NCBI GenBank assembly: GCA_013350335.1
Contig: CM023540.1
Span: forward strand, 19,411,828-19,475,827
Origin: Chimonanthus salicifolius
Taxonomy: Eukaryota; Streptophyta; Magnoliopsida; Laurales; Calycanthaceae
Length of the DNA stretch: 64,000 nt
Direction of reading: 5' to 3'
The notes under the pieces were generated by a model that worked only from the letters and a program-made list of their open reading frames with translations, ran no database searches and had not been told where the DNA came from. The position numbers and the translations under genes are program-made. Positions 38,269-50,733 of this stretch are shown here, piece by piece. Position 1 is the stretch's first letter, and the number at the start of each line of letters is the position of its first letter.

Positions 38269-39300
38269 CTCTCTTTCTCTGCAGCAAGTTCCACAGCCAA
38301 GGAAAAGATATGATCCAAATTCCAAAACAATACCCACCTCAGGAAACAGGACAATCACCTTACAATATTCCAAATTTCACAATCCAATAATACACAGATT
38401 AAAAAATGGGATTTTTCTTATTTTCCTTTGATATATTACAAGGAAATTAAGAGAAAGGGATCTTATTTCGTTCCTTGATTTCCTGCAATTTGACTGACCC
38501 AACAGTTAAGACATCACCATTCAACAAGACTGGATCTTTCTTTCATGGGCAGCATTTCATGCTTAAACAGTAACACCCACAATCAAAAGATCACAACTTT
38601 TTTCCACTTTTCAGGAATCCAAGAGCAAATTCCTGCAATTTCACAGTAAATACGACAGGAATGTTCTCAATAGGAAGCCCAAATCACACCCAAGAGGAAA
38701 AATTACCCACAAAAGAAAAACCAACTCTCCAAAGTTTCAGAAAATTCAAAGAATCAACAAGGAATTCCATAACCCATCAAACAGAAGCCTCATCGATAGG
38801 AGAGAACTCTATCTACCTGAGATTCAAACAGACAAAACACACAATAGGAAACTCAAGATATTCTCCAATTACCTGAATTCCCAAGAAAACGACAGAAGAT
38901 TCTTCAATGAAAAAACAAAACCCAGAAAAAAATGACCGGCCAACAGAATTTTCTAAAAATAATCAGCAACAAGATCGCATCTTTCTCCATAATAATAATA
39001 AAAAAAAACAGAGAACGATGAAAAAATAGAGGATGCTGAAGAGAAGCTGCCACTCAAAAAAGAAGTTGGTGGAGATTTAAATCTTTTGATGAACATTAAA
39101 AAGAAGAATCTGGAAAGAGATGGAAAAGAATATTATACCTTTCTGAGGAATTATGGAGATTGGGCTGGCTTTGATTTGAATTTTGATTCTGATTCTGAAA
39201 TTTTTGTAATCTTCAGTGGAAGAAAGGGAATCTGCAGAGAATCAACCAACCAACTCAGCTCCCTCTCTTCCCCTCTATTTTGCTTGTGGTGGTATTTCAT
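38269..39300 (-). other. 5' UTR and probable 5'-UTR intron of the RING gene
   Basis: On the minus strand an acceptor CTTGCTGCAG lies about 12 bases before the ATG. Possible donors upstream are AGAAAG|GTATAATA (near 39137) and ATTCAG|GTAATTGG (near 38872). The GA/CT-rich stretch near 39240-39290 would then be the first untranslated exon. Splice sites are inferred from sequence only. Confidence 0.5.
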
Positions 39301-40844
39301 TTTCTTGGAGGATGGGAGGGTCCACCAGTCAACTATTTTCCAAATATGTCCAACAGCAATCTGCAAATTACATTTGGCCCCTGCAAATTACATGTGTCAT
39401 TTTACTAAAATTACAGGCGTTGAATTTTGCAAATAACTTGAGGTAGGCTAATTAAGAATTTAAGATCTAATTTTTTATATTTAATTATAAAAAACAGTAT
39501 GAATTGGCATCACTCTTAGAATAAAAAAAATAAAAAAAGTAAATATATTTACTTATTTATTAAAAAATTATATTAAATTAAATGATTTGAAAGGTTTCAA
39601 CGAGCTGATTAGAAGGATAAAATAAATAATAAAGTAAAATTCGTGTTAGATTATACAAAATAAGTAGATTGCTATCCAATATGAGTATATACATCTTTAA
39701 TAATGATTTTTTTTCATCATTTAGTTTAGATTATAGTTTAATTTTATAATATAGTTTGAAGAATTGAACGGCAGAGATAGGTGCCAGGTGTAGAGTACTG
39801 TAAATAGAGAATTTGCCTCTCTTAAATAATTCCTCTCCAGAACTTCCAAATTGATTTGTATGAAATTGAGACGGAGATACTCTGTCGTTGACTTTTTGTA
39901 AATTACTAAACTAGCCTCACCCGGTAATCTAGCCATTTAGGTCATGTTTCAAACGTCAAGTGAATCGCCTGCAGTTGATTCTCATCAATCCTTCTCACTT
40001 TTTTCCATTTTCAGAATATAGTCAAGATACAAAGTAAGAAGGTAAAACAAACAAAACAAGATAAAATAGAAAGAAATATAGAAAAAATCTCAGTTATAAA
40101 TTTTGGTTAAAATGATTTTTTCTTCTCGTTTAATATTTTAATTGTATCGACCATATCTAGGGCTGAAACTTGGGTCATGTCGGGTTTAGTAACTAAACTC
40201 AACTCAAGCTATGTAAAAAATTATTAAACTCGACCCGAGTTACCCAATTCGACCTGACTCAACTCAAGTGCTACTTTATAACTTAGTGTACTCACGTCGA
40301 GTCGGGTTGCTTTTAAACTTTTCAACCCAATCCGACTTGAATTTCATGCGAGTTTACTTTTTTTTCAACCCAACCCGACTTGAGATATAAAAAAACATAA
40401 CCCCATTAATTTCTCAAGTCAATCATATCGATTATATATGTAATAAGAATTTATTAATTATATTTTTTATAGTTATTTAATTCACAATTTGTACTTTATT
40501 GATAGTTGATTACTATATAGATCAAATGTCATGTTGAATGACTTATTAAAATGTAGTGTGTCAAATGATTCAATTTATGATAAAGTCAATTAAAAAAAGA
40601 AAAACTCGTGAAGTTGATCAAAGATAGATGAGATTCTAACTTATGATTATAATGCTCATGTTGAATGACAAATATTCCACTTAAGAATTTGTAGTTAGGG
40701 TGACAAAGGGCAATCACTATAAGATACAATGCCTATTGTATAAGGTGTCCATCCTAACTGGAACATTCTTTTAGTAGACACAGATTTTTTGAATTTTCCA
40801 CTTTGCCTCCATCTGCAAAAATCGGCTCATTTTTTCAGTGAAGT
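39301..40844. other. Intergenic; promoter side of the RING gene
   Basis: AT-rich. 40150-40400 is a diverged repeat of CAACCCGACTTGA / GGGTCATGTCGGGTT words. No gene seen. Confidence 0.45.
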
Positions 40845-40888
40845 GGTTCACTCATCGGTGCACTGTCCGGTGCACCGATGAGTGAACC
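40845..40888. repeat. Perfect 19-bp inverted repeat (hairpin)
   Basis: GGTTCACTCATCGGTGCAC (40845-40863), a 6-base loop TGTCCG, then its exact complement at 40870-40888. Further copies of GGTGCACCGATT and GTGAACCGATTT follow to about 41032, making a repeat-rich block. Possibly part of a decayed LTR, but no boundaries were found. Confidence 0.85.
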
Positions 40889-41558
40889 GATTTATGTATA
40901 AAATGATATGGTCGGTGCACCGATTTAGACTCTCAAGAAATCGTTGCACCGATTTCTAAGTGATCTAGTCGATAGACCTATCCGGTGTACTGATAAGTGA
41001 ACTGATTCACTGGAAAGTGAACCGATTTCTACAAATGGATAAAGAATAAAATGAGAAGTTCACTAAAACTCGTACCTCTTAAAAGATAACGCCCGTGTTA
41101 GAATAGCCACCCATTGTATAAGGTGAAACTTGAAGCGATCAACGTCATGGACTAATAGACTTCACCAACAAGAAGGAAAAAAAAAGAATATTAAGGAAAT
41201 AACCCATAAGGCCATCCCAAGAATCGATTAGAGGAATATATTTGGTAGTGAATCCATATGGAGAGGTGCAGTCCATAGGGGTGCTGTCCATAGAGAATCA
41301 ATTTGAGAGGGACTTGTAGAGAGTAGTTCAGAAAAGTCTTGAGAAAAGCAGAACAAAAAGTGACTTATGGGTTCATAGTCTACTTAAATGGAATTATGAG
41401 AGAAATAAACAATGTAGTTTAAGTCAATATAACAAATATTTCTGATTTCATAAATTTACTAGATATTTATTGACAAAATACAAATCGTTGTTAATATCCC
41501 AAGATTTATTAGCATTATGGTAAATTCTTGATAAAATCGCGTTAAAAACACGATAAAT

Positions 41559-41730
41559 TACCCACATAAATGTAGTTCAACTAGTTGCCTCCCGCTTCAG
41601 GAAGCAGGAGGTTGTAGATTTGAGTTCCCATTGCCTAACTTTGGTGTGCTCTAAAGGTAGTAGGCTCACCCGTGAGGGTTTTACGCTGGATATCCCGCAG
41701 TTTCCCACACGTAAATTCAAAAAAAAAAAA
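41559..41730 (+). mobile_element. tRNA-derived SINE (family B)
   Basis: A 172-bp unit with a tRNA-like head (TAGTTCAACTAGTTGCCTC, then AGATTTGAGTTCCC about 30 bases on), a unique body and a tail of some 16 A. Target duplication AAAACACGATAAAT (41545-41558) and AAAACTCGATAAAT (41731-41744), one mismatch. Its body differs from family A. Confidence 0.78.
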
Positions 41731-41744
41731 AAAACTCGATAAAT

Positions 41745-44329
41745 AGTAATATCGTGATAATAACCCGATAAATTTTCAGTAAATTTGAATAAAATGGATA
41801 TTTTACTCATTTTGGTGCACCAATCACTTTCCATTTTGAAGAGTCAAAACGGAGTCTGAAATCACTTACTTTGGGGTCCAAATCATCCAGTTTATTAGCT
41901 CATGGGTTGGTAGAATGGGTCAGGACTTCAAGTTACAAATTTCAGCCCAAAACAGTTCAAGGAAAAGGCCCATTTACTGGATGTTAAAAAATCTCGAAGG
42001 AATGCACTCTAGGTCTCTACCTACATATTCCACCTCATTTCTAAATTAGGATACTGTAGCTAATAAAGGGTGTGGATCAGGTCTAATCATCTCCAAAATT
42101 CGTCAAACATTGCAGACAATATTTGTTAGGATTGCCCAAAGCAAGATTATTTCCAGATTTTTAGGGAATCTTCTCCAAATACCATCAAACAGCGGCAACA
42201 TAATTCTCAAATCATAGCAGATTTGAGAATTTGATGTAATAATTTCTTTTATTCAGGGATTAGCAAAAAATATAATATAATTTTACAGGTATATTTGATG
42301 TATCAAACAATATCATATTTTCATAAAATTAGATTCATTGAAGATCTTATTGAATAATATTTCCAACGAACTCAAATTTGCATAATTCTGATATACATAA
42401 ACGAAGTTATGATCAATTTTGTAATCAGGTGTGAGTGATGGTAAATTGTATTTTTATTAATCTTTCTATTCTTTTCAACTATGAACCTCTATAAATTAGA
42501 GGCATAGACGTCAATTGTAATCATCCTTTGTATCTAAGTTTGAGTTAAATTCAAATTGAAGAGAAGAGTCTCTTTTGCCTTTGGGCAGGTAAGTAGTTTA
42601 TGATTTTCTTTTGAATTGCATCTAACCTTGACCAAATTTTGTTATTGAATTTTTCAAATCTGAAATCATTGCTTACTGATTTCAGTCTAATAATTCAATT
42701 TAGATTTCAATTTACTTTCAATTTGCATATTTTAATTTTAATTTAATAAATTTTATTCTAATTTTCTTAGAATTCAAGTTTCATTGGCGAATTTCACAAT
42801 GTGTTGATTTTTTCCAGTGAGATTTAATCATTTTCTTATTTTTCCATAGAGAAATTAGAATAAATGATATTTAAAGTTAGTATTTATAATTAAATTTAAT
42901 TATTTTTATGAGACCGACAATATATCTAACCCCTAATCTTTAAAGGGTAACAACAAACTCTTATCAGTGATATTAAAGGTTCTTGTCTGAACAATTATTA
43001 AAGAACTTTGATTAAAAAACTCTTTACAAAAAGTAAATAGTCTTTAAAAACTTTTAATTATGTTTGGTATCATAGTCTCAAAATGTATCAATTCTTGTTA
43101 ATAAAGGGTCTATGCTAACATCACAGGGTCCTTTCGAAGATAAGAGCTGTAATTATGCGTTTGGTAATGTTAATCATTTTTGTTAGAAGCTTTTGGGAAA
43201 AGATATATAAATTAAGTGGATAATTAAGGATGGAAACCAAACTAGCCGTTTGACCTCTTCTCTCCCAATCTATAAATTATATAAAATTATTGTCTGTATG
43301 TGTGTCATTGGTGGCCCATAGAAATAAGAGAAACACCCCAGTTTCATTATGAGTGATAGGTGTACTTTCAAAAAAAAAATGTCGCTGATGTTCATAACAT
43401 GAGAATGGACACTTTTAAAATGTTGATATATATATTTTGTACTGTGTTTTACAAATTATATTTATTTAAATATAAAATTTATGTTTAAAAAAATTATTTA
43501 AATTTTTAATACATAATTCAAAAAAATGAGTGATTGAATTTGAAAAGAGAATTATAAAAGTTAAAAGAGATCTTAAAACTTATATCATAGCTTCATTATT
43601 CATGTTTACAGATTCATATAAAAATATAAAGTATAATTATAAAATTAAAATTTTATATTTAAATAGATCTAATAAAAATACTTTAAATGATATGGTTTAT
43701 GACCCATAAAAAAGGCATGTCAGAAAAATAAAATAAAATATCTTAACCATACCAAACGAGGACTAATTTTTAAATCAAAGAATCATAGATTTTATTTAAG
43801 AATACTGATGAAGAAAAATTTACCAAATAGCAAATCATTATAGCCAAAACTTCTATGATATTAATCTATATTAAAATAAATCGGATCTGAATAATATCTA
43901 ATCTAAAAAAAAAGCTTCCTAGGACATTGACAGGATGAAGTGCTGGAACATCGTGGCCAACCAATCGATACCTGTGGGCTCCATGGCCCACTACTTTGCC
44001 GACAAAGCCACGTGTAATCATGACAGATGGTCTGGCAAATGCCTATTGGCTAGTGTGAGGGTCCCATGAAACCAATAATGACTTTGAAAATATAAAGGTA
44101 AAAGGTGAAAATCGGATTCGGTTTACATCTGATTGCTGCCATTTGAAATTAAATAGTGAGGGCAGGCAAAAAGAAGCATCTGAAGGTGTCTCTCACATCT
44201 CACATGTGGCTTACTGGGCCAGTACACAAGTGATTATCACCATTGAAGCTCTGCATCTAATTAGGATTGTAAAATTGTGTGGTCCACCTTGTCTGCTATC
44301 ATAAATTTCATTTTTTTTAAATTAAAATA
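41745..44329. other. Intergenic, no gene seen; possible LTR remnant
   Basis: The segment near 42480-42600 (TCTATAAATTAGAGGCATAG, then a leader-like run to GGGCAGGTAAGTAG) resembles the TATA/leader part of a plant LTR, but terminal motifs and a target duplication were not found. The rest is AT-rich noncoding DNA. Confidence 0.4.
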
Positions 44330-44512
44330 ATCAGTGTGTTGACTATCTTAAAAAGGCAAGAGTTCTGTATTTGAATTTCATCTTATCTCAACATCACTTT
44401 CTGTAATTTTATCAAGTGTGTGGGTAGGAAGCTTAAACACACTTTGAGGAATACTCGGATGCTTTAAAATACTCTAGACACCTCAGTCATTAAAAAAACT
44501 AAAAATAAAAAA
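44330..44512 (+). mobile_element. SINE family A, copy 4
   Basis: A tRNA-like head (GTTGACTATCTTAAAAAGGC, then GTATTTGAATTTCATC), a core with GTGTGTGGGTAGGAAGC, and the family 3' end CTAGACACCTCAGTCATT followed by an A-rich tail. Diverged, and the target duplication is ambiguous in A/T-rich flanks. Confidence 0.6.
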
Positions 44513-45600
44513 GTTGAATGGTCGATCTATCCCTTTTTTTTTTCTAAACGGGTTGGACCAATACATGTTAGACTCAGTGCAGTGGAGAGGTGAATAAATG
44601 ATATTGAAATTTCTTTCATTTAATAATATAGTTCTGTGAGATGTATCATAAAAATGTAAATGACTTGTAATACTTTTATTTTTCAAATTCAAAATATGAA
44701 ATTAACATAATTGCATAGTGATGAAAAGTAATCTACAGTGTTTTTTTTCTCTAGATTCCAACTACATGTTATTCTTAGCTCAAGTTTGAACACATATCCA
44801 CAATTATATATTCTGTACCCCCTTTGTATTAAATCTAGGTTTAATTTATTGCGTTTGAAATTTTGCCAATGTTCCTAATATTGAAGTCTTAGGGTGTCTA
44901 AATTTCAAACTACATTTGGCCCATTTCAACCTTTTTTTTTTTTTTTTCCAAAAAAAAAAGTCATTTAATAAATGATGACAATGATGATGATCAGATTTTC
45001 ATAAATTCTATGGTTTTTTTTTCAAATGATGTTTCTTAAAATGTTATGTTAATGTCTCATTGCAAAAGGAAATTCATGATCAAAATTTTGGATAATGATG
45101 ATTTATTAATTGGATCTAAACTAAGACTGAAGCTGAGGCCATTGTAGGGTTTTGGGTATTACCTGAACTGCATGCCCAACAAGGCTCAAATATGGGCCTT
45201 GTGGCCAAACAAAATAATTTATGCTGAACCCAAAAACAAACCTACATAATCTGGACTGTAAACATAGTTCCATTTCTTGTAACAGTAGTTATTCTTGTCA
45301 CAAAAACATCAATTACTCTGCCACATATTGGTATTTCATACCCATGGCTTGAGGGAGCTGTGTGAATTCGGAGTTTTACTCAACAATCTCGCACTCAGGA
45401 TGAGGTGTGGATCTTAGACTTCTGTCATAAAAAAAAAATATCCCTATTTCATTATGGGCCAGTCACAAGCCAGGATAAAGAAGAGCACTTGTCAGTGTCA
45501 AAAAGCAAGTAAGACTATGGAAAACATCTTGTCAATCCAAATAAAAGTTTCACTTGTGGGAATGTAGAACTCAGATAGGTTGAATAAATGACTTTGATAA
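44513..45600. other. Intergenic, no gene seen
   Basis: AT-rich with several homopolymer T and A runs (for example 44932-44960). No coding or terminal-repeat signal. Confidence 0.45.
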
Positions 45601-45906
45601 TAATGCTACTCTTTTACCTAAACAATATAATAAACATAAGCAAAATGATGCATTTCTAGCATTGTTTCCTACATCCATTTCTCAGCCCAGCAACAGCCAC
45701 AACAGACAAATAAAACAAAAACAGGACCTATGGGTTGCTCTCCAGTGGGATACTACAACTGAAGAAGGAAAAAATGGCTCAAAAAATTTGGATTACTTTA
45801 CAAAGCCCACTTCTATACAATGGCATTGCCCAATTTGGAAAAAAAAATGGAATGGGCAAGAAGGAGCAGATGCAGAACACCACCACATAGCTAATGGCCT
45901 CCCAAC

Positions 45907-45942
45907 TTAAACGCTGTCAGTTCTTCCTACCACACTAACATC
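45907..45942 (-). CDS. Candidate terminal exon of a minus-strand gene
   Basis: On the minus strand TTTGATGCAG|G opens an 11-codon frame, DVSVVGRTDSV, then TAA. The following 300 bases downstream (45907 to about 45600) have the T-rich, GC-balanced texture of a plant 3' UTR. If real it is the last coding exon of a gene whose other exons lie to the right; the candidate exon at 63663-63761 has a compatible phase. There is no homology that I recognise, and such a short frame can occur by chance. Confidence 0.25.
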   Translation of the reverse strand, partial: DVSVVGRTDSV

Positions 45943-47311
45943 CTGCATCAAATGAGAGTAATACATCTAAGTAGACAAAAAACAAACTGACTCAGCTGCT
46001 AATTCGTTTATTATAAAAAGAAAAAAAAAAGTGACCTTTGTTTATTTGTTTCAGTCGTATAGAGAACATGGGAAATCCAAAATAATATATAGTGATTAAG
46101 GTTCCATGCTTTAAGTTGTTTGCATATCATAAAACACATTGATTCAAGAAGCCAATTGAAGATAAAGTAAGGAGAACATTTCTGAGGAAGATGGTTTGAG
46201 AATTAGTAAAACAAAGAAAGATTATGTGGAGTGAAACTTTGTGGAATGGAGAGGAGAAGATAAACTATCAAAATTGCAAACGATGTGTAACGCATTGTAA
46301 TAGAACTAACATTTTTTATTGAAAATGAACTGAATACAAAGACAGGCCTCGAAAGAAATTGGGACAACGTCCCAGTTCAAACCATGAGACTAATAGAGAC
46401 GCAGAAAAGAATTCAGAACTACAAAATAAGAAGAAACAATGTGTAAGACAATGCTGCACACCATCCATTAAGTTGACCCACCGAAACATTCTTAAGGCAC
46501 TTCTGTTGGTTCCCTGGAAAAATGGATTCCGATGGGAATATTTTCCTGAGAAAATGGCTTAATAGGAATTTACTTTCTAATAGAAAAAAATTCCTATGTT
46601 TACCATTAACCTACACAAGGAAAAATTGGTTGATAGTGTGTCAAGTTATGGCTGCAAGCCTGCAACTCAATCAAGTTGGGGCAGGTTTAAGCTCTACCCA
46701 AGCCTAAGGGTTAACCTGAATTAGTCGAACTCGAGCCCGGTCCAAATTTCATTTGTATCACCAAGCCCAGATTCAAGCCCAAAATGTATAAGTGGGCTTA
46801 TCTGCGCTTGGCTTATTTGGGCCTAAAATAAAACCTTTTTGCATTATTCTATTAAAGTATAAATAAATAAATGTAAATCACAAATTTTATATATAGACAA
46901 AATATTAATTAAATAAAATTAGATTTTATAAATTATTGCTCAAATTTGGGCTTTCAAGCCAAACTCGAGCTTTCATGTAGGTCTAGCCCAGCTTGCATTC
47001 TAATCAGGTTTGATACTTTTGGCTCAAAAATGAGCCCAACTCAAGCCTGATTTTCTTGAGTTTTCATGCAGGCTTGGTTAGGTTCAACCCAAGTTGACCT
47101 ATTCCATAAATGGGTCAAGTATGTCATGAGTTGAGATGACCAAGCTTCTAATAAATGGGTCAAATCCATTCCTACCCATTTAAACTTAATCATTTACTCA
47201 GATGAACTTGACCCATTTATTAAAAGGGTCACAACCCATTGGGTCAACCCATTTTGCAAATGGGTTGAGTTGGGTCAACCTATTTAATTTTATTCGAGTC
47301 GGATGATATTT
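45943..47311. other. Noncoding; possible alternative 3' UTR and degenerate repeats
   Basis: On the minus strand 46600-46310 ends in TTCAATAAAAAATG, with a canonical AATAAA, and could be another 3' UTR. 46640-47330 is a diverged repeat of CAAGCCCAA / GGGTCAACCCATT words, typical of old inserted DNA. Confidence 0.4.
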
Positions 47312-47323
47312 AATAAAAGTGTC

Positions 47324-47454
47324 GAATCCCATCCCACCCAATGGGCCACTCCCCGTAGTTTTGCACAGTGTGTGTAGGTAGGGAGGGTTGCAAACGCCAC
47401 GAGAACTAGTCGGGTGCTCTAAGAGGCCCTGGATGCCTCGGTCATCAAAAAATA
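47324..47454 (+). mobile_element. SINE family A, copy 5 (5'-truncated)
   Basis: A 131-bp copy with core GGGCCACTCCCCGTAG, GTGTGTAGGTAGGGAGG, ACTAGTCGGG and 3' end GATGCCTCGGTCATC plus an A-rich tail. Target duplication AATAAAAGTGTC at 47312-47323 and 47455-47466, perfect over 12 bases. Nearly the same 5' truncation point as copy 3. Confidence 0.82.
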
Positions 47455-48918
47455 AATAAAAGTGTCATGTTGGGCCAACTTATTTAACCTTAGTTGAGCC
47501 ATGTCAACCTATTCAATAAATGGGTCCCAAGTTGAGTATACATATGATCAAGGTGTTTTAAGATTTATTTGGTAGAGCCCCTGAAAGTTTGCTTCATAAA
47601 TTTCTCCAAGAAAGCATTTCTCCATATATCATGTTAGGAAAAAAAATTGACATTTTCCTAGGAAATGTTGGTTATGAAAATCTACATTCCTAAGAAAATG
47701 TGTGCAAACATGGGAAAATCTCGCTTTCTAGACAAACTTGAATTTTGTTGGAAAAATCTGTGCAGACAGTAACCAAGGCCCATTAAATGATATTTGACTT
47801 GATTCTTCACATCACATCATCATAAAATCTTCTTGTTGAGCTCCAACCATGCAATGGCCAATATGAGTCCAAACAGAAGGGAGCATGGCCCAAGGAAACG
47901 AGAACAAAAGGAAAGTAAATGATACCAATTGAATGATACAAATGAACAATGAAGAAAAAGGTGATAAAGAAATTCTTCATTTCTCCAACAAAGATAACAA
48001 ACATTTATATAGGAAATTCCTAGGTTTAGGATTATTGTTGATCAAAATTTTGTTTAAGAAAGTAGTCCAACAAAAACTTGACTTTAGGAGTAGGTGTCTT
48101 AAAAATAGCTCTGAAAAGGAAAGGAGATGAACAATTAATCTTATAAAGAAAATAAAGATTTGCAAAGACCCCAAAACATTCCTTTTTCCACACCCTCTTG
48201 TCCTCTTCAACATTACTTAAAAATAAAAGTATGTCATCAAATAAGGAAATTCTATGATCCATTAAGTTGTTTCTAACTGGTAAAGCCCACATTAACCCTT
48301 CCCCATGCCACCTACATCACATCCTTGATAAGCTTGTTCATTTGAGAGGAAATAGAGCATAACCTCAGATAGGAATGCAGTAAAGGATGATCGAAAACCA
48401 CTTGTCCTCCCAAAAACTAAATTTGGACTCATCCCCCACTAAAAGATCCATTTGTTCTCATTTTAGAACCCACTAGATGACCCAGCAAACCAAGCTTAGC
48501 AATCTTCCAAATCAGGGTTCCCCCATAGTTTAATTTGATAACCTCACTCCGAAGTGCCTCCATTTCTTCTTCACATCTCCACCAAAGTTCAGCGAATAAG
48601 GGCCAATTTCTTTCAATAATGCTACTCAAACTCAAACCACTTTTTCCTCCCACTTCTGCAGATGTAATTTCTTTTTATACCCACCCCATCCCAAAGGAAA
48701 TCCTGTTGGATCTTTTCAAGTATCTTTGTGACTTTAACAATGATTTTGAAGAGGGGCAAACAAAAAAGAGGTAGGTTATTCAAAGTAGACATGATAGAAA
48801 CAACTAGCCACCAAAAGACAATCAGATTTTTCCAAGAGGCTATTTTTTGTCTAAATTTTTCAATGACAAACTCCCAAAAGAAAAGGGATATAAGGATTAC
48901 CACCAGAGGAAGACCTAC

Positions 48919-49572
48919 TGATGCGGTGCATCATCCTGCTGTGCTGCTGCTATTTTTCTTACTTGCTATTTCCAGTTTTTCTATTTTTGTGTGTTTATTT
49001 TAAGCAAGGGTTGCCTTTTTCTTTACTTGCTATTTCCAGTTTTAGTTAGTTTTATTTTAAGCAAGGGTAGTGTTGTAGTTTTGCTTTATTTTATTTTAAG
49101 TAAGTGATTCTTTATATAAGGCTTTGTAGCCCTTTGGGCAAAGACAGTTTTTACAATGAAATAAAATCAAGATTGAGAATTTCTCTGTAAATCCTCTGCC
49201 GTGATTATCTTGGAGCGAATCCGAGAGTTTGGCGTGAAGCTGTTTCCCTTCCAGGTACTTGATCCTCTTCCTCTTCTCTCTTCTCTTTTCTTTCCTTTTA
49301 ATCTTTTCCTTTACTGGCCGTGACTTCCAAAGTTCTCCAATCCCTTTAACTGCTGCCCAGATTTCTGCCATTACTTTTATCCAACCCTTATACCCACCAT
49401 ACTACCTTCGTCCCCTCTTTCTGCAGCCCATACAGTCCCTAAACTCCTGTCCCAAGGACTTTTGACCCTCCTATACCCATCCACAACCAAACTGCCATCT
49501 CTGCTGCCATTACCATTTCAATTTCCTGTCCCCTTTACTGCCATATGCCCTTCTTAGTCCCTCCCCTACCTT
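48919..49572 (+). repeat. Truncated left LTR of the gypsy element
   Basis: Matches 54435-55088 at a constant offset of 5516 bp with no difference noticed. It stops after CCCTACCTT, followed by AATT filler before the inverted LTR. TATATAAG at 49113-49120. Confidence 0.9.
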
Positions 49573-49576
49573 AATT

Positions 49577-50606
49577 TGACGCAGGACAAGACAAAAGGTG
49601 ACCCTAAATGCCTAAATGCGATTTATGCAATAATAAGAAACTAAATGAGGCTGAAATTAAAGTTAAAATTAATAGTAACAATTAGAATAATAAAATCTAC
49701 CACAAATAATCAATAAAATTCAGAGGATTCAATGTAAGTAATAAAATCACAATCCAAACCATGTCATAGCTCAAAGTAGAAGGCTCTCAAAACCAAAAGG
49801 ATGATCAAATCACACAAACACATAAAACCAACATCAAATAAAGATTAAATCTGATTTTAACAGCAGTGTGGGAGGTTAATGAGGTTAAGAAAAGGCCCAG
49901 TTTTGTAGGACAGCAGTAAGAGAGAGGGGAAAACAGGTTGAAAAGGCTAAGATGGGGACCGGAAGAACAGGACAGCTGTAAAGGAGGTTAAGAAAGGCTA
50001 TGGGAAAACATGACAGCTGTAGTTTAGGGCTGTATGGAGGTTGGGACAGGTGGTAAAGGCTGTATGAGGCTTGAAAAGGGTCCAAAGATTTGAGGGCAGC
50101 TGTATGGTGGACTGTTATGGTTTGGATGAAGAGGTTTAAAACAGTGAAAGGGTTAAAGGAGGCTAAGATAAGGGGTTCAGCAGATCTGGATGGAGTTAAA
50201 GGGTATACGATGAGTAGGAGAAGAGAAGAAGAGAGAGAAGAAGAAGAGGAAGAGGAAGAGGATCAAGTACCTGGAAGGGAAACAGCTTCACGCCAAACTC
50301 TCGGATTCGCTCCAAGATAATCACGGCAGAGGATTTGCAGAGAAATTCTCAATCTTGATTTTATTTCATTGTAAAAACTGTCTTTGCCCAAAGGGCTACA
50401 AAGCCTTATATAAAGAATCACTTACTTAAAATAAAATAAAGCAAAACTACAAGACTACCCTTGCTTAAAATAAAACTAACTAAAACTGGAAATAGCAAGT
50501 AAAGAAAAAGGCAACCCTTGCTTAAAATAAAAACACAAAAATAGAAAAACTGGAAATAGCAAGTAAGAAAAATAGCAGCAGCACAGCAGGATGATGCACC
50601 GCATCA
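49577..50606 (-). repeat. Complete inverted LTR from a sibling element
   Basis: On the minus strand it runs TGATGCGG ... CTGCGTCA, 1030 bp against 1002 bp for the right LTR. The first roughly 355 bp (U3 and R) differ from the right LTR at only a few bases. Beyond the CTTCCTCTTC pyrimidine tract the sequence is mostly unalignable until the last about 200 bp, where similarity returns (GAGCTATGACATGGTTTGGA). Confidence 0.88.
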
Positions 50607-50733
50607 ATCCCTCCATCTGAGAAAAACTCGACCTCGAGTTCAAACAGATGAGAAGACACGAATCTTCCCACGCACGCGTCTTCCCAGTGTAGGGTCTTCA
50701 TAGTGCAAACACGCGCACGTGAGGTCTTCAATG

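Noticed and set aside
37380..38313. Plus-strand open frames of 126 and 161 codons
   Set aside because: They are antisense to the RING ligase coding exon, whose protein is clearly conserved.
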